A stretch of 64,000 nucleotides of DNA from an uncultured Acidobacteriota bacterium (lineage in GTDB: Bacteria > Acidobacteriota > Terriglobia > Terriglobales > Acidobacteriaceae): the NCBI GenBank assembly GCA_903851035.1, contig CAINND010000009.1:1-64000 (forward strand), given 5' to 3'. The position numbers and the translations under genes are program-made. Below, one piece after another: positions 9,501 to 16,990 of this stretch (its first letter is position 1; each line of letters starts with the position of its first letter). The notes under the pieces were generated by a model. That model saw only the letters and a list, made by a program, of their open reading frames with translations. It had not been told where the DNA came from and did not search any database.

Positions 9501-9873
9501 AAGGCCTTTCAGCGAGTACGTCAGCGGCAATCCTCCGGTGAGCACCTGCGCGGGATGCCTGGGCTACATGGGCACGGGAGGCAATCAGCGGCTGCCGTTT
9601 TTGCAACGCAACAGCTTCCGCATGGGAGACTTTTACAACGTGGACCTGCGCCTGCTGCGCCGCATCCGCATCAACGAGCATCAGCATGTTGAGCTGCTGG
9701 CCGAAGCCTTCAACCTCTTCAACCACCAGAACATCACCAGCCGCAGCCACACCTACTACACGGTGTACAAGAGCACGCTGGAGTACGACTCCAACTTTGA
9801 CACACCGACCGCCGCGGCCAACACGATTTATCGCGAGCGCGAGGTGCAGTTGGGGGTGAGGTGGTACTTCTAG
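6541..9873 (+). CDS. TonB-dependent receptor, Oar-like, with carboxypeptidase regulatory-like domain
   Basis: A large outer-membrane protein of the type abundant in Acidobacteriota. From ATG 6541 it has an Arg-containing signal peptide ending near 'TAPLWAQ'. A carboxypeptidase-regulatory-like domain follows ('LSGALGGVVRDAHGAAVAAA', then 'GEDGAYRFLDLKPGGYRLRV'), then a plug domain ('LPINGRRWSNFVLLTPGAN', 'SFRGISG', 'NSMVDGADNNQAFF') and a long beta-barrel ending in aromatic 'VQLGVRWYF', typical for BAM recognition. The ORF track begins at 5821 inside antisense mutL; that extension is rejected. Substrate unknown: nothing adjacent gives a hint. About 1110 residues, usual for the family. Confidence 0.9.
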   Translation: MCCVVRSSGASCARRLAVPSRCRPILQYLCLFTVLTAPLWAQTSLSGALGGVVRDAHGAAVAAARITAVNHETGERVEVQSGEDGAYRFLDLKPGGYRLRVTATGFAEWLLERATVEVGRRTEVAVALNVAGHKETVEVREQAPAVNTATPDFSSNLTTATLDHLPINGRRWSNFVLLTPGANLDGDFGLISFRGISGLLNNSMVDGADNNQAFFSEERGRTRISYVISQASVREFQVNTANFGAEYGRAAGAVVNAVTRSGGERFHGHIFYYDRDNALGATNAFTVVPVQVNGAWTTEHVKPLDRRQQLGGAVSGPIVTSSIPKDKLFYYASADVQRRDYPGVAAAGNPSRLFALPCVIRSHYNGMSVANRALVQVCTYDELYTLTRNVMPLYSTDSQAIAAFNAGIQYLDYLLGQVPRRADHQIYFGRVDYKLRPRHAVAVTYNHVSWGSPAGVQTEPVVERGVASFGYSGVQVDMLTARLTSILNSHLTSQLRYSLSRDFEYQTPQKPAPGEPVGANGLAPQVDVLSDSSGFSFGTPATMPRRALPDELRNEVAETVSWMHHRHLFKFGGDLNIVRDRMNNLYAANGAFSYGYRDDFFADLYQWQNQTGTLFRGYSSFDQGFGPAAWSFHTVDTALFVQDEWRVARRLVLSYGLRWEHEAMPAPQAPNVLLPATQSLPAFYGNFGPRFGFAWDPWGTGKTAVRGGYGIFYARINNSTISSALTNTGAATAQRTYQFCYTVTTYCGLVGPIFPNLVAGDPYNTTLGGNVVEFARNMREPSIQQADLIVERQVAHNTVLSASYLLSLARELPNFIDTNLDPASRVNVQYTFDADYYTGAQGPYYGHKLIVPVYKSRLNPAFQTITEIRSNVNASYNAFVVQLHKVSSAGLGFRVNYTWSHALDNNQSSTTFTTYNNTLSPAPFTYYYDGVAHTVTRPDYGNSTFDVRQRLNASLHWSPRPLRHRHGAMHTALNHWTISPIVQVATGRPFSEYVSGNPPVSTCAGCLGYMGTGGNQRLPFLQRNSFRMGDFYNVDLRLLRRIRINEHQHVELLAEAFNLFNHQNITSRSHTYYTVYKSTLEYDSNFDTPTAAANTIYREREVQLGVRWYF

Positions 9874-9910
9874 AAAAAAGAAAACGGGCAGCCAGGAGAT
9901 TGGCGCCCGC
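9874..9910 (-). terminator. Intrinsic terminator after polA
   Basis: Read on the minus strand, an imperfect GC hairpin (CGGGCGCC...GGCTGCCCG) is followed by TTTTCTTTTTT just downstream of the polA stop. It lies in the 56-bp gap between the convergent TonB receptor and polA. Confidence 0.65.
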
Positions 9911-9929
9911 TCTTGCGCGTAATGCCGCG

Positions 9930-12740
9930 CTACTCCATGTCCCGCCAGTTGGGGCCTGAGAAGGCTTCGACCTCCATGGGGACGCTGAGTTGGCAGGCGC
10001 CCTCCATGCACTGCTTGACCAGGGCTTTCACCTCGTCGGCCTCGGCCACAGGTGCTTCCAGTAAGAGTTCATCGTGCACCTGGAGGGTCATGCGGGCTTC
10101 CAGTTTGCGCGCGCGCAGTTCGGCGTTCAGTTTCAGCATGGCGATCTTGATGAGGTCAGAGGCTGTGCCCTGCAAGGGCGTGTTGACGGCGGTGCGCTCG
10201 GCGAATCCGCGCAGGTTGGGATTCTTGCTGTCGAGATCAGGGATGGGGCGCTTGCGTCCGAAGAGGTTGCGCACGTAGCCATCGCGGCGCGCCTGTTCGA
10301 GCGTGCGATCGATGAAGGTGCGCACGCCGGAGTAGCGCGCGAAGTAAGCGTCAATGAAGCGCTTGGCTTCCTTCTGCTCGATGCCAAGCTGCTGCGCCAG
10401 TCCGAAGGGCGAGAGTCCGTAGACGATGCCGAAGTTGACGGCCTTGGCGCGGCGGCGATGCTCGGCGTCAATCAGCATGGGCGGCACGCCGAAGACCTCG
10501 GCGGCGGTGAGGGTGTGAATGTCCTTGCCGGTGCGATAGGCCTCAAGCAAGAGCGGGTCCTGCGAATAGTGCGCCAGCAGGCGAAGCTCTATTTGCGAGT
10601 AGTCGGCGCCGACCAGCACCTTGCCCGGAGCGGCAACGAATGCGGCGCGAATCTCACGGCCGAGCTCGGTGCGGATGGGGATGTTCTGCAGATTCGGATT
10701 GGTGGAGCTGAGGCGGCCCGTGGCCGTTGCCGCCTGGTTGAAGCTGGTATGCAGGCGGCCCTCGCGTGCGAGCAGCGGCAATGAATCGATATATGTAGAT
10801 TTAAGTTTGCTGAGCTGGCGGAACTCCAAGACCAACCGCACGATCTCGTGATCGGTCAGGCCTTCGAGCACATCCTGCGCGGTGCTGGTGGCCTTGCCCT
10901 TGGCTCCGCGAGTGGGGCGCGGCAGGGCCAGCTTGTTGAACAGCACGTCGCCAAGCTGCTTGGGCGAGTTGACGTTGAACTCCGTGCCGGCCAGGCGGTG
11001 AATGTCGGCCTCGATGCGATGAACATCGGTGGCGAGGCGTGTGCTCATCTCGGCCAGCACATGGGCGTCGAGCTCCACGCCGGTCTCCTCCATCTGGCGC
11101 AGCACCGTGGCCAGCGGGAGATCAATCTCGCTGTAGAGGCGCGCGAGTTCGGTGTCGGCTTCGACTTCCTTTTGCAACTCGACGGCCAGACGCAGCGTAA
11201 CGTCGGTGGCTTCGGCGAGGCCACCTGCCAGCTTCAGACTTAGCCTGCGCAGCGCGACGTCGGCAAGCTTTTGCGCGTTCGTGGTGGGGTCGAGCAGATA
11301 GGCGTAGAGCATGGTGTCGTGCTGCACGCCCTCGAGATTGATGCCACTGGCGGTCAGGGCGTAGGCCGCGGACTTCACATCGTGCACGGCCTTGGGCGGC
11401 GTTGCGGCGGCGAGCAACGCGCGAAGGCCATCGGCGAGCGGGCCGCTGAGCGAGGCCGTGTAGCCGGTGGCGGCCTCGGCAGAGAGAGCGATGTCGGCGG
11501 CGGAGCTCGCGGGCGATCCTTGCGACGATACTGCTTCAGCAGGTGCAGTCGCGGAGGATGACAATGTCATCTGCGCGGGCTCGGCGTCTTCTTCTTGCTC
11601 ATCAGCGGCGTCGTCACCTTTAGCTACGGCGGCAGCTTCTGGCGCGGCGACGGCGATGGCGACGAGCGGTGCCTTGCGTAACTCAGCCAGCGCCTCAGCC
11701 GTCAGCGGCTGATAGGAATTCTCGCCCATGGGCTCACCGGCCTCGGTGAACTCGCGCTGCAGGGTGTTGAACTCCAACTCGCCGAAGAGTTCGCGGGCTG
11801 CGGTCGCATCGGGCTCGCGGGCGCGCATGGCCTCGGGATCGAAGGCGACGGGCGCGGTGGTGTGAATCTGGACGAGCTCGCGGCTCAGCAGGATGCGCTC
11901 GCGGTTTTCCTGCAAAGATTCGCGATAGCTTTTCTTCTGCACCTCATCGGCGCGTCCCAGCAGCGCGTCGAGGGTTCCGAATTGCTGAATCAACTCTACC
12001 GAGCCTTTGTCTCCAATGCCGGGCGCGCCGGGGACGTTATCCACGGCGTCTCCGCGCAGGGCCATCAGGTCCACAATCTGGTCGGGACGCACGCCCACCA
12101 GCTCTTCCACCTTGGCCGCGTCGCAGATGAGGTTGTCCTTGGGCGGATTGAGCACGCAGACGTGGTCGTTGACCAGTTGCAGCATGTCCTTGTCACTGCT
12201 GACCACCCAGGCGGCGTATCCGGCGTCGGCGGCCTTCACCGCCAGGGTGCCAATCAGGTCGTCGGCCTCGAAGCCTTCCAGGCCGATGACGGGGATGCGA
12301 TAGGCCTCCAGGGCGCGGAAGATGTAAGGCATCTGCTGGCGGAGGTCTTCGGGCATCTCGGCGCGATTGGCCTTGTAGCCCGCGTACTCCACGTGCGTCA
12401 CCTCTCCGGTCTCGCGGTCCACCTTTTTCAGGGCGGGCATGGCCTGTCCCTTTTCCTCGCGGAAGCTGGGACCGACGTCGAAGATGGCGGCGATGTATTC
12501 GGGGTGGAAGTCCTTGCGCAGCTTGTTGAGCATGTGCACGAAGACGAAGATGGCCGCCGTGGGCAATCCCGTGCGAGTGCTCATGGGGCGCTGGCGGCTC
12601 ATGGCGTGGTAGGCGCGGAAGACGAAGGAATAGGCGTCGATCAGGAAGACGCGGCCATGGCCCACGGGAGGCAGTTGCACCGGGCGGGAGTCAGAGGCGG
12701 AGGCGTTCTCGGCGGCGGCGGGTTTTTTCTTGGCAGGCAC
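9930..12740 (-). CDS. polA: DNA polymerase I
   Basis: Gap-filling and Okazaki-fragment-processing polymerase. N-terminal 5' nuclease domain (~30-310): 'FLIDAYSFVFRAYHA', 'GLEGFEADDLIGTLA', 'SSDKDMLQL', 'GVRPDQIVDLMALRGD'. The middle 3'-5' exonuclease-like domain (~350-560) keeps 'GVQHDTMLYAYLL' but lacks a recognisable DxE motif in its first strand and has an acidic/Ala-rich insertion, so proofreading is probably absent. Family-A polymerase motifs: A 'GADYSQIELRL' (~711), B 'RRRAKAVNFGIVYG' (~762) and C 'VHDE' (~888). Length 936 aa is normal. The start is GTG 12740. A lysine-rich N-terminal tail precedes the nuclease domain. Confidence 0.97.
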   Translation of the reverse strand: MPAKKKPAAAENASASDSRPVQLPPVGHGRVFLIDAYSFVFRAYHAMSRQRPMSTRTGLPTAAIFVFVHMLNKLRKDFHPEYIAAIFDVGPSFREEKGQAMPALKKVDRETGEVTHVEYAGYKANRAEMPEDLRQQMPYIFRALEAYRIPVIGLEGFEADDLIGTLAVKAADAGYAAWVVSSDKDMLQLVNDHVCVLNPPKDNLICDAAKVEELVGVRPDQIVDLMALRGDAVDNVPGAPGIGDKGSVELIQQFGTLDALLGRADEVQKKSYRESLQENRERILLSRELVQIHTTAPVAFDPEAMRAREPDATAARELFGELEFNTLQREFTEAGEPMGENSYQPLTAEALAELRKAPLVAIAVAAPEAAAVAKGDDAADEQEEDAEPAQMTLSSSATAPAEAVSSQGSPASSAADIALSAEAATGYTASLSGPLADGLRALLAAATPPKAVHDVKSAAYALTASGINLEGVQHDTMLYAYLLDPTTNAQKLADVALRRLSLKLAGGLAEATDVTLRLAVELQKEVEADTELARLYSEIDLPLATVLRQMEETGVELDAHVLAEMSTRLATDVHRIEADIHRLAGTEFNVNSPKQLGDVLFNKLALPRPTRGAKGKATSTAQDVLEGLTDHEIVRLVLEFRQLSKLKSTYIDSLPLLAREGRLHTSFNQAATATGRLSSTNPNLQNIPIRTELGREIRAAFVAAPGKVLVGADYSQIELRLLAHYSQDPLLLEAYRTGKDIHTLTAAEVFGVPPMLIDAEHRRRAKAVNFGIVYGLSPFGLAQQLGIEQKEAKRFIDAYFARYSGVRTFIDRTLEQARRDGYVRNLFGRKRPIPDLDSKNPNLRGFAERTAVNTPLQGTASDLIKIAMLKLNAELRARKLEARMTLQVHDELLLEAPVAEADEVKALVKQCMEGACQLSVPMEVEAFSGPNWRDME

Positions 12741-12751
12741 AGGGCTAATGC

Positions 12752-12795
12752 TAGCACCAGCGGGCGGGGGTTGGGATGCGATTGATTGGGGGCGG
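12752..12795. repeat. polA-leader repeat, copy 1
   Basis: The 44-bp sequence beginning TAGCACCAGCGGGCGGGGG, immediately upstream of the polA GTG, recurs at 13437-13478 with a 2-base indel. It forms the left boundary of the first cargo unit between polA and queA. Confidence 0.85.
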
Positions 12796-12839
12796 GAGAA
12801 GGGGTGAACGTATGTTAAACACCTAGTCTGCGAAAAGAA

Positions 12840-13307
12840 TCAGTCACGCATCACGCGGATTGCCCATACCTTATCGTGCAAGATGACAAACTCGACCCCG
12901 GGGTAGGCTAATATCCGATCTCCGATTGATCCGAAGACCATATCGCCCTTCATTAGCTTCATATCTTCGACTCTCCCTTTGCCGTGCTTTGCTACGACAG
13001 TCGTTTCAAGGTCACCAACCCTAATGCCGCTTTGCTCCGCAAAAGCTGGAGAAGTCACAACAATTGCGCTAAGTCTGTCATGATTATCAAACTCAAAGAA
13101 CAATCCCGATTTACTGAACTGCTCTTCTGTCACCCGATTCGGTAGAAGTTGTGAACGCTTGGTTTTTCCAAGAATGAACTGACCGCACCCTTTCGCCGCC
13201 ATGAGCGGCGCGTCTGAGCCGCACGCACTCACCTTTTGAATACACGCGACAGGAAGCGCTGCCAAGGCAATCAAGATGGCATAAATTATTCTGCGTTGAA
13301 TTTTCAT
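12840..13307 (-). CDS. Putative exported protein of unknown function (first polA/queA cargo gene)
   Basis: A 155-residue protein with an N-terminal basic stretch, a hydrophobic segment (~8-22) and 'LPVAC' near 18-22, suggesting a signal peptide, perhaps a lipoprotein with a non-ideal lipobox. The rest ('GLFFEFDNHDRLSAIVV', 'GIRVGDLETTVVAKHGKG', then 'GVEFVILHDKVWAIRV') resembles small periplasmic beta-rich domains with PDZ-like 'GIRVGD' wording, but I do not recognise a named family. It sits alone between polA and a duplicated queA tail, on the same strand as both. Base composition is lower in GC than the flanks, consistent with acquisition. Confidence 0.6.
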   Translation of the reverse strand: MKIQRRIIYAILIALAALPVACIQKVSACGSDAPLMAAKGCGQFILGKTKRSQLLPNRVTEEQFSKSGLFFEFDNHDRLSAIVVTSPAFAEQSGIRVGDLETTVVAKHGKGRVEDMKLMKGDMVFGSIGDRILAYPGVEFVILHDKVWAIRVMRD

Positions 13308-13373
13308 TGCTTTTATTAGACACCGCGACTCGGAGCAGCGCCATGTAATTGACGCCTCAAACAGGCTCCGTAT

Positions 13374-13440
13374 CCACCTAGCCTCGCAACCGTTTCCTAC
13401 TCAATGAACATGCAGTCGCCGTAGCTGAAGAAGCGGTAGC
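13374..13440 (-). pseudogene. Duplicated 3' end of queA
   Basis: 67 bp matching the true queA end (14169-14235) at about 61 of 67 positions. Read on the minus strand it still encodes '[13 protein letters not shown]' and a stop; the two coding differences are synonymous (TTC/TTT, ATT/ATC). No other part of queA is present. The copy fuses to the polA-leader repeat at a shared TAGC. This looks like a recombination junction rather than a gene. Confidence 0.88.
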
Positions 13441-13478
13441 ACCAGCGGGCGGGGGGGATGCGATTGATTGGGGGGTGG
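13437..13478. repeat. polA-leader repeat, copy 2
   Basis: The second copy of the sequence found upstream of polA at 12752-12795. It is joined directly to the truncated queA tail through TAGC, and marks the left edge of the second cargo unit. Confidence 0.85.
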
Positions 13479-13561
13479 TACGGTGGGTGCTGGGGATGTT
13501 ACGGCAGAAATCGACAATGACGGTGTGCGCAAATATGATTGCATTGTAAGGGGAGAGCAGA

Positions 13562-14146
13562 ATGAGCGTAAAAGCCGTTGAGGTGGCTAAGTTCGTCAGG
13601 TCTTCCATTGAACCTCTTGCCGATCCGATTTATGGCAATCGGTATAGGTGCGCTGCTTACTTACTAGACGGCACGTACCTTCCCTGCGTGGTATTCCAGA
13701 GTAAGAAAAAGCTGATTGAATTGTATCTTCGCCGCATGAAGCAATTGCGATGGCGGCCTTCACAAAAAAGGACCGTTATTAGCAGCTTCGTGACAGGCGA
13801 CTCTCGCATCGCCCACTACGACTTGAAAAGTGTCGAGTCCTCCCCATTTGCTTGGCCATTGGCAATTCTGAAGACTATCCACGGCGAGACCATCATGAGT
13901 TGGACTGCATTCGTCGTGGAGATGCATGACGGGACAATGCACTCGTATGGCACGGAATTCAGCGCCGAGTTCTTCGATTTGCCAAACGGATACTCATATA
14001 CAGATATTGCTACGATTCACAGCGGGATGGTGTATTCACCGTCACACGGCTTGCAGAAATTCTCCATAGAATTGTTCAAGGATTCACCACCGCCACTTCG
14101 CGAAAAGCCGTTCTTTACCTGCTATCTGGATGAACTCGACGAATAG
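13562..14146 (+). CDS. Hypothetical protein (second polA/queA cargo gene)
   Basis: A 194-residue protein of no family I recognise. It has no signal peptide or membrane segment, is rich in aromatic residues, and reads as an alpha/beta protein ('GNRYRCAAYLLDGTYLPCVV', 'SYTDIATIHSGMVYSPSHGL'). ATG 13562 is preceded by AAGGGGAGAGCAGA, a fair ribosome binding site, which supports real translation. It is on the strand opposite polA and queA, alone between the hybrid repeat and the queA stop. GC is lower than in the neighbours. The residue pattern looks coding, but function is unknown. Confidence 0.6.
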   Translation: MSVKAVEVAKFVRSSIEPLADPIYGNRYRCAAYLLDGTYLPCVVFQSKKKLIELYLRRMKQLRWRPSQKRTVISSFVTGDSRIAHYDLKSVESSPFAWPLAILKTIHGETIMSWTAFVVEMHDGTMHSYGTEFSAEFFDLPNGYSYTDIATIHSGMVYSPSHGLQKFSIELFKDSPPPLREKPFFTCYLDELDE

Positions 14147-14191
14147 CTGACGATAGCAGCCCAAGTGCCCGCCTAACTTCGCAACCGTTTT

Positions 14192-15376
14192 CTACTCGAT
14201 AAACATGCAGTCGCCGTAGCTGAAGAAGCGGTAGCGCTTGCGGACGGCGTGCTGGTAGGCGGCGAGCGTATGCTCGCGCCCGGTAAAGGCCGAGACCAGC
14301 ATCAGAAGGGTGCTCTTGGGTAGGTGGAAATTGGTGAGCATGGCGTCCACCACTCGGAAGCGGTAGCCGGGGTAGATGAAGATGTTGGCCTCACCCTGGG
14401 GTTGGAGGTCAAAATCCCCACTCAAGCCAACAGAGGGCTTGAATGGGGCACCCTCGGCGTTTTCTGTTGGTCTGTTCTGCCAGCCACCGCCGCCAGCGGC
14501 GTACTCCAGCGTCCGCACGGTGGTGGTGCCGATGGCGACCACGCGGCGGCCCTCGCGCTTGGCGAGCTGGATTTTTTCGACGGTCTCCGGGGGGATGGAG
14601 TAGCTCTCGGTGTGGATCTGGTGCTCCTCGACGACATTGGTGCGGATGGGCGCGAAGGTTCCCAGGCCGACGTGCAGAGTGACCGTGGCGCGCTCGATGC
14701 CGCGGGCGTCTATGGCGGCCAAAACTTCCGGCGTAAAGTGCAACCCTGCGGTGGGAGCGGCTACCGAGCCGGGATCGCGGGCAAAGACCGTCTGGTAGCG
14801 CTGGCGGTCCTCCGCCGTATCGGGACGGTCAATGTAGGGCGGCAAGGGGATGTGTCCCAGGCGCTCCAGGCGCGCGTGGAAGTCCGGGACGGGCAGGAAG
14901 CGCAGGGTGCGCTCGCCAAACTCGCCTCGGGAGAGGACCTCGGCCTCTAACAGCGCCTCATGAGCCTCGCCCTCAAAGAAGTAGAGCCGCTCGCCGGGCA
15001 TGATCTTGCGTCCCGGGCGGACGAGGGCCTGCCATGTCTCCTCCGCGCCGGGCAGGCGGCGGGTGAGCAGCACTTCGACGCGGCCTTGCAGGAAGTCTTT
15101 GGAGGCCGGATTGGCGGGGCTGAGCGGCTGCGCGTGCTGTCCGCTGCGGCGTCCAAAGAGGCGTGCCGGAAGAACCCTGGTGTCGTTGAAGACCAGCAGG
15201 TCGGTGGGGCGCAGCAGGCCGGGGAAATCGCGGAAGCCGAGGTCTGCCAATGAATTTTCCGCCGAGTTGCACCGCAGATGCAGCAAACGCGAGGCGGCAC
15301 GCTCCGCCGCAGGATGCTGCGCAATCAGCTCAGGCGGCAGTGGAAAGTCGAAGTCGGAGACGAGCACGTCTCTCAT
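14192..15376 (-). CDS. queA: tRNA preQ1(34) S-adenosylmethionine ribosyltransferase-isomerase QueA
   Basis: Transfers the ribosyl group of SAM to preQ1 in tRNA, giving epoxyqueuosine. Motifs include '[19 protein letters not shown]' near the N-terminus, '[12 protein letters not shown]', '[11 protein letters not shown]', 'HTESYSIP', '[12 protein letters not shown]' and the C-terminal '[17 protein letters not shown]' and '[13 protein letters not shown]'. At 394 aa it is about 30-40 longer than typical QueA. The excess is mostly a segment '[20 protein letters not shown]' between 'LEYAAGG' and 'IFIYPGYRF', encoded by an in-frame palindromic repeat of the family found at 1-216. The insertion lies where other QueA proteins have a variable loop. 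ATG 15376. Confidence 0.95.
   Translation of the reverse strand: MRDVLVSDFDFPLPPELIAQHPAAERAASRLLHLRCNSAENSLADLGFRDFPGLLRPTDLLVFNDTRVLPARLFGRRSGQHAQPLSPANPASKDFLQGRVEVLLTRRLPGAEETWQALVRPGRKIMPGERLYFFEGEAHEALLEAEVLSRGEFGERTLRFLPVPDFHARLERLGHIPLPPYIDRPDTAEDRQRYQTVFARDPGSVAAPTAGLHFTPEVLAAIDARGIERATVTLHVGLGTFAPIRTNVVEEHQIHTESYSIPPETVEKIQLAKREGRRVVAIGTTTVRTLEYAAGGGGWQNRPTENAEGAPFKPSVGLSGDFDLQPQGEANIFIYPGYRFRVVDAMLTNFHLPKSTLLMLVSAFTGREHTLAAYQHAVRKRYRFFSYGDCMFIE
14416..14484 (-). repeat. Palindromic element inserted in frame in queA
   Basis: The inverted repeat CCCCACTCAAGCC / GGCTTGAATGGGG (14416-14428 and 14436-14448) has a 7-nt loop and is followed by a left part similar to the array at 1-216. 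Minus-strand core GAGGGTGCCCCATTC. In the array the corresponding CCCTGAGGG carries a TGA stop; here it reads GCCGAGGG, leaving queA open. Confidence 0.8.
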
Positions 15377-15603
15377 TATAAAAGGCGGGAATATTAGGCG
15401 GGGATTTAAGACATAAGCCTGCTGGCGGAGCTTACCCAGGGGCGGGCATGGCCGCTAAAAGCGCGGAAATTGGCACACAAGTGGGACTCCGCCGGAGATT
15501 CATCCACGATTGACAGCAACATTACACAGAAATTGTGGCGGGCGGCGAAAGGCTACGGTACTATTCGGGAAGCAGGCAAAAACGGTTACGGAACGGCACT
15601 AGG

Positions 15604-16269
15604 ATGAGCGAGCACGAGTCCCGGCTGGAAATTCTTCGCTTCGGCAAAATGTTGCACGATCACGGCTTGATTGCCGCCACCGACGGCAACATCAGCGTGC
15701 GCCTGAACGAAGCCCTCGTGCTGATTACGCCGACCTGCATCAGCAAGGGCATGATGACCACCGAGGACCTGCTGGTGGTGGATATGCACGGGCGCAAGGT
15801 CAGCGGCTTCCGCGACGTGACCAGCGAAATCGGCATGCACATGACGATCTATCGCATGCGTCCGGACGTAAACGCCATTGTGCATGCGCATCCGCCCACG
15901 GCCACCGGCTTTGCCGCCTGCGGGCTGGCGCTGGACCAGGCACTAATCAGCGAGGTGCTGCTGAGCCTGGGGCGCGTGCCGCTGGCGCACTACGCCACGC
16001 CGGGCACCAGCGAATTGAGCGAGGCCCTGGAGCCCTACATTCCCGAGCATGATGCCGTGCTGATGGCCAACCACGGCGTGGTGACCTACGGCGCCGACCT
16101 GACCCAGGCCTACATGAACATGGAGACCGTGGAGCACTTTGCCAAGATCGCACTGGTGGTCAAGCAGTTGGGCTGCGAGCGTCCGCTGGGCGAGGAGCAG
16201 GTCAGCAAGTTGCAGGAGATTCGCCAGCGCTTGCAGGTTTACAAGACGGAGATGCGCACCCGCGCGTAG
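15604..16269 (+). CDS. Class II aldolase/adducin family protein
   Basis: A cytoplasmic zinc-dependent aldolase-fold enzyme of 221 residues. 'TDGNISVRL' (~25-33) matches the substrate phosphate-binding GN.S segment, 'HAHPPTATGFA' (~93) carries two of the zinc histidines, and 'MANHGVVTYG' (~150) holds the NHG motif and another region of the metal site. The family includes L-fuculose- and L-rhamnulose-phosphate aldolases and methylthioribulose-phosphate dehydratases; the substrate cannot be fixed from sequence. The ORF track starts at 15535, but ATG 15604 begins the conserved region and has a nearby AGG. No partner sugar kinase or isomerase lies beside it. Confidence 0.85.
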   Translation: MSEHESRLEILRFGKMLHDHGLIAATDGNISVRLNEALVLITPTCISKGMMTTEDLLVVDMHGRKVSGFRDVTSEIGMHMTIYRMRPDVNAIVHAHPPTATGFAACGLALDQALISEVLLSLGRVPLAHYATPGTSELSEALEPYIPEHDAVLMANHGVVTYGADLTQAYMNMETVEHFAKIALVVKQLGCERPLGEEQVSKLQEIRQRLQVYKTEMRTRA

Positions 16270-16312
16270 TTCTTTATTCTTACGTTCAACCAATAAAATT
16301 TGCCGTAAGTCT

Positions 16313-16819
16313 TCACTCCACTTCGTGGACAAACTCTGCCACGTCGCGGCGCGGCATGGACTGGGGCTGCTCATCAGCATAGCCAATCGTGAGCAGAGCC
16401 AGCGGTATGTAACCTTCGGCAGCGTGAATGACCTCGGCGAGCTTCTGAGGCACAAAGGCTCCCACCCAGCAAGAGCCGAGACCGAGCGAGGCGGCGGCCA
16501 TGTGCGCGATGGTGGTGGCGATGCTGGCATCCTGCAAGGCCCAGTGCTCGGGGCCATCGTACTGGCAGCGCGCGGCGTCGGTGCAGATGACGAGAGCCAG
16601 CGGAGCCTGTGCCACCCAGCCGTGGTCGAAGGTTGCGGCTGCCAACTGCTGCATGCGCTCCGGCCCGCGCACCACGTACACCTGGTAGGCCTGGAAGTTG
16701 CCCGCCGTCGGCACGGTGCGAATGGCCTCCAATATCTGCGAGACGAGTTCCTGCGGCACGGGCTGGGGCTGGTAGCGGCGCACCGAGTGGCGCTGGTGCA
16801 AGAGCTGTAAGAATTCCAT
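16313..16819 (-). CDS. Nitroreductase family protein
   Basis: A compact FMN-dependent NAD(P)H oxidoreductase of 168 residues. 'RHSVRRYQPQPVP' near the N-terminus and 'AIRTVPTAGNFQAYQVYVV' are the FMN phosphate-binding segments; 'IAHMAAASLGLGSCWVGAF' and 'GYIPLALLTIGYADEQP' form the second half of the fold. Start ATG 16819 is preceded by GGAGA at proper spacing; the ORF track's 16924 start is rejected. The electron acceptor is unknown. A perfect tandem 15-bp repeat lies just upstream and could be an operator. Confidence 0.88.
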   Translation of the reverse strand: MEFLQLLHQRHSVRRYQPQPVPQELVSQILEAIRTVPTAGNFQAYQVYVVRGPERMQQLAAATFDHGWVAQAPLALVICTDAARCQYDGPEHWALQDASIATTIAHMAAASLGLGSCWVGAFVPQKLAEVIHAAEGYIPLALLTIGYADEQPQSMPRRDVAEFVHEVE

Positions 16820-16834
16820 GACGTTCTCCGGCGA

Positions 16835-16865
16835 AGTTAAATCAATAAAAGTTAAATCAATAAAA
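16835..16865. repeat. Two tandem copies of a 15-bp AT-rich repeat upstream of the nitroreductase
   Basis: The unit GTTAAATCAATAAAA occurs twice in direct succession about 16 bp upstream of the nitroreductase start. Its position and AT-richness fit a promoter or operator region, or simple slippage. No protein binding is shown. Confidence 0.6.
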
Positions 16866-16990
16866 GAATGGCTGCGATGTATGCGAATTAAAAGGGCCGC
16901 CCCGGGTGGGAGCCTGTCTCCCAATGCCCGGAGCGTCCCTTTTTACCTCTCCAGTGTACGACCTCTTTGCGTTACATCGCCGACCAGCGG

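Noticed and set aside
6685-10011. 1108-aa minus-strand ORF opposite the TonB receptor
   Set aside because: Composition (His/Arg/Val-rich, no domain pattern) is that of an antisense shadow in high-GC DNA; the plus strand has a clear receptor.
13378-13608. 76-aa minus-strand ORF over the hybrid junction
   Set aside because: It crosses duplicated flank sequence and the start of the 194-aa gene in antisense; no coding character.
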